64,000 nt of DNA, taken from positions 1,984,001-2,048,000 of the forward strand of contig JAHBWV010000001.1 of assembly GCA_019636845.1 (NCBI GenBank), written 5' to 3'. A program made the translations under genes and the position numbers. A model generated the notes under the pieces. It worked only from the letters and a program-made list of their open reading frames with translations. It searched no databases and was not told the DNA's origin. How positions within the stretch are numbered: the stretch's first letter is position 1; each line of letters begins with the position of its first letter. The stretch comes from Phycisphaeraceae bacterium. GTDB taxonomy: Bacteria > Planctomycetota > Phycisphaerae > Phycisphaerales > UBA1924. Positions 62,647 to 64,000 of the stretch are shown here, in pieces.

Positions 62647-64000
62647 ATGCCAGCCACCATCGCACTTCCTGCTGAACTTGTCGCACGGATCGATCGGGTC
62701 GGTCAGTCCCACATCCTTGCGGCATATGACCGCCTGACCGATGCCGAGCGTGCCTCGCTCCTTGCCCAGCTTCAGTCACTCAATCTTGAGGAGATCCCCT
62801 CGCTGATTGAAAGCTATGTAAGGCACAAGCCATCTTTCACACTTCCGGCCGGTCTCCAGCCCGCGCCGTACTTTCCGAACAATCCAGCGGCCTCGCAGCG
62901 TTCGTGGGATCAGGCGGGTGCCCGGGCACGCGGGCTCGAACTGATCAACTCTGGAAAGGTCGCCTGTTTCACCGTCGCGGGCGGCCAGGGGACACGTCTC
63001 GGGTACGACGGGCCGAAAGGGTGCTATCCGGCCGGTGGCGTGAGCCGTAAGCCACTCTTCCAACTCTTTGCGGAGCAGATTGCCGCGTGGTCGAGGCGAT
63101 CCGGCCATGTCATCCCGTGGTACATCATGACCAGTCCGCTCAATCACGACGCGACGGTCGCGTTCTTCACTCGTCACAACTTCTTCGGCCTTCCTGCCGA
63201 GAGCATCATGTGCTTCCAGCAGGGCGTCATGCCCTCGTTCGATATGACCACCGGGCGAGTGTTGATGTCCTCACCTTCTGAGATCGCCACGAACCCGGAT
63301 GGGCACGGCGGCTCCATTGCCGCTCTGCACAAGTCCGGAGCGATCACCGACATGAAGCGACGGGGCATCACCACGCTGTCTTACTTCCAGGTAGACAACG
63401 CGACTGTCCGGGTGATCGATCCTGCTTTCATCGGGCTCCACTCATCGCCGGCCGACTCTTCTGCCGAGATGTCAAGCAAGATGATCCCGAAGGCATATCC
63501 CGAGGAGAAGCTTGGGCTTTTCTGCTCGTCCGGGGGACGCATCGAGGTCATCGAATACTCCGACCTCCCGATGGAGCTTCAACGTGAGAGGATGCCCGAC
63601 GGTTCGCTGCGATTCCTCGCCGGTTCAATCGCCGTTCATGTGATGGGCGTTGCGTTCGTTGAGCGATTGGCGACCGATCCGGCATTCTCGCTCCCATTCC
63701 ATCGCGCCGAGAAGAAAGTACCTTGCATCGATCCTGCTACCGGCGCGAGAATCGATCCTGCGGCTCCGAACGGCATCAAACTCGAGCGGTTTGTGTTCGA
63801 TGCGCTCCCGCTCTGTCGTGCCTCGATTGTCTATGAGACGGATCGCATCGAGGAGTTCGCGCCGATCAAGAACGCGAGCGGAGTCGACAGCCCCGAAAGC
63901 TGCACAAAGCTCCAAACGCTCAGAGCGGCACGCTGGCTCAGATCGGTCGGTATCGATGTCCCCCTCAACGACGCCGGCGAGCCGGACTGCACGATCGAAA
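62647..64000 (+). CDS. UAP1-like UTP-sugar-1-phosphate uridylyltransferase (3' end beyond window)
   Basis: The first 451 residues of a UDPGP-family pyrophosphorylase. The nucleotide-binding loop AGGQGTRLGYDGPKGCYPAG begins at residue 111, followed by SRKPLFQLFAEQIAAWSRRS, the NHDATVAFFTRHNFFGL segment and PDGHGGSIAAL. These match the eukaryotic-type UDP-N-acetylglucosamine pyrophosphorylase (UAP1) pattern rather than GlmU or GalU. The frame is open at the window edge. GGAG about nine bases before the ATG supports the start. The substrate (GlcNAc-1-P, GalNAc-1-P or glucose-1-P) is not certain. Confidence 0.9.
   Translation, partial: MPATIALPAELVARIDRVGQSHILAAYDRLTDAERASLLAQLQSLNLEEIPSLIESYVRHKPSFTLPAGLQPAPYFPNNPAASQRSWDQAGARARGLELINSGKVACFTVAGGQGTRLGYDGPKGCYPAGGVSRKPLFQLFAEQIAAWSRRSGHVIPWYIMTSPLNHDATVAFFTRHNFFGLPAESIMCFQQGVMPSFDMTTGRVLMSSPSEIATNPDGHGGSIAALHKSGAITDMKRRGITTLSYFQVDNATVRVIDPAFIGLHSSPADSSAEMSSKMIPKAYPEEKLGLFCSSGGRIEVIEYSDLPMELQRERMPDGSLRFLAGSIAVHVMGVAFVERLATDPAFSLPFHRAEKKVPCIDPATGARIDPAAPNGIKLERFVFDALPLCRASIVYETDRIEEFAPIKNASGVDSPESCTKLQTLRAARWLRSVGIDVPLNDAGEPDCTIE

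Overview
The window is a GC-rich, gene-dense bacterial chromosome segment. It is probably from a planctomycete of the class Phycisphaerae. That placement is inference from several features seen together: an S10-spc-alpha ribosomal protein cluster without genes for L30, S4 or Adk, enlarged ribosomal proteins (L22, L17, L5, S5, L15), a small zinc-ribbon protein of a type common in planctomycetes, a eukaryote-like UDP-sugar pyrophosphorylase, and a decayed integrase tail resembling planctomycete tyrosine recombinases. No rRNA gene and no CRISPR array were seen.

Layout. 1-2.8 kb: tail of a hydrolase, tRNA-Thr, then a tight four-gene operon for a membrane redox module (two tiny membrane proteins, a ferric-reductase-like/Rieske fusion, and a membrane-anchored protein with a conserved Cys/His motif). 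2.8-4.4 kb: a scar-like stretch with a GA microsatellite, an integrase remnant, a TauE/SafE transporter, a 12-bp tandem repeat and tRNA-Gly. 4.5-6.5 kb: membrane protein, pheS and a small lipoprotein. 6.6-23.4 kb: 29 genes on the minus strand from rpsJ to rplQ, including secY, map, infA and rpoA. A promoter with a perfect TTGACA box lies about 240 bp ahead of rpsJ, and hairpins sit in several spacers (rpsJ-rplC, rplC-rplD, rplO-secY, infA-rpmJ, rpsK-rpoA).

23.5-33.7 kb: a secreted protein, an M28 peptidase lipoprotein and ruvB on the plus strand. They face a minus-strand operon purA-uppS-cdsA-zinc-ribbon coiled-coil protein-glycosyltransferase, which joins purine synthesis to lipid-carrier and phospholipid synthesis. 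33.8-38.9 kb: zinc ribbon, FHA protein, HemW-like radical SAM enzyme, a coiled-coil membrane protein, and a nucleotidyltransferase gene bracketed by a 227-bp direct repeat of a DUF1801 gene start. 38.9-46 kb: zwf-pgl-pseudouridine synthase (oxidative pentose phosphate pathway), ThiD2-ThiE, an M16 protease, trmD and rpsP.

46-64 kb: a POT transporter with a large extra domain, galK, an M61 peptidase, a cytosine-deaminase-like amidohydrolase, a DUF899 protein under a near-consensus promoter, hldE (ADP-heptose), an FHA-PilB fusion ATPase, serS, fmt, an unrecognised HEXXH protein, a UDP-sugar dehydrogenase, rpe, and a UAP1-like uridylyltransferase cut by the window edge. hldE, the UDP-sugar dehydrogenase, the UAP1-like enzyme and the lipid-modifying glycosyltransferase together suggest a cell with an LPS-like or polysaccharide envelope.

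The most unusual observations are ribosomal protein L22 carrying an apparent XRE-type helix-turn-helix domain at its N-terminus, the ferric-reductase/Rieske operon, the POT transporter insertion, and the duplication that brackets a nucleotidyltransferase gene.
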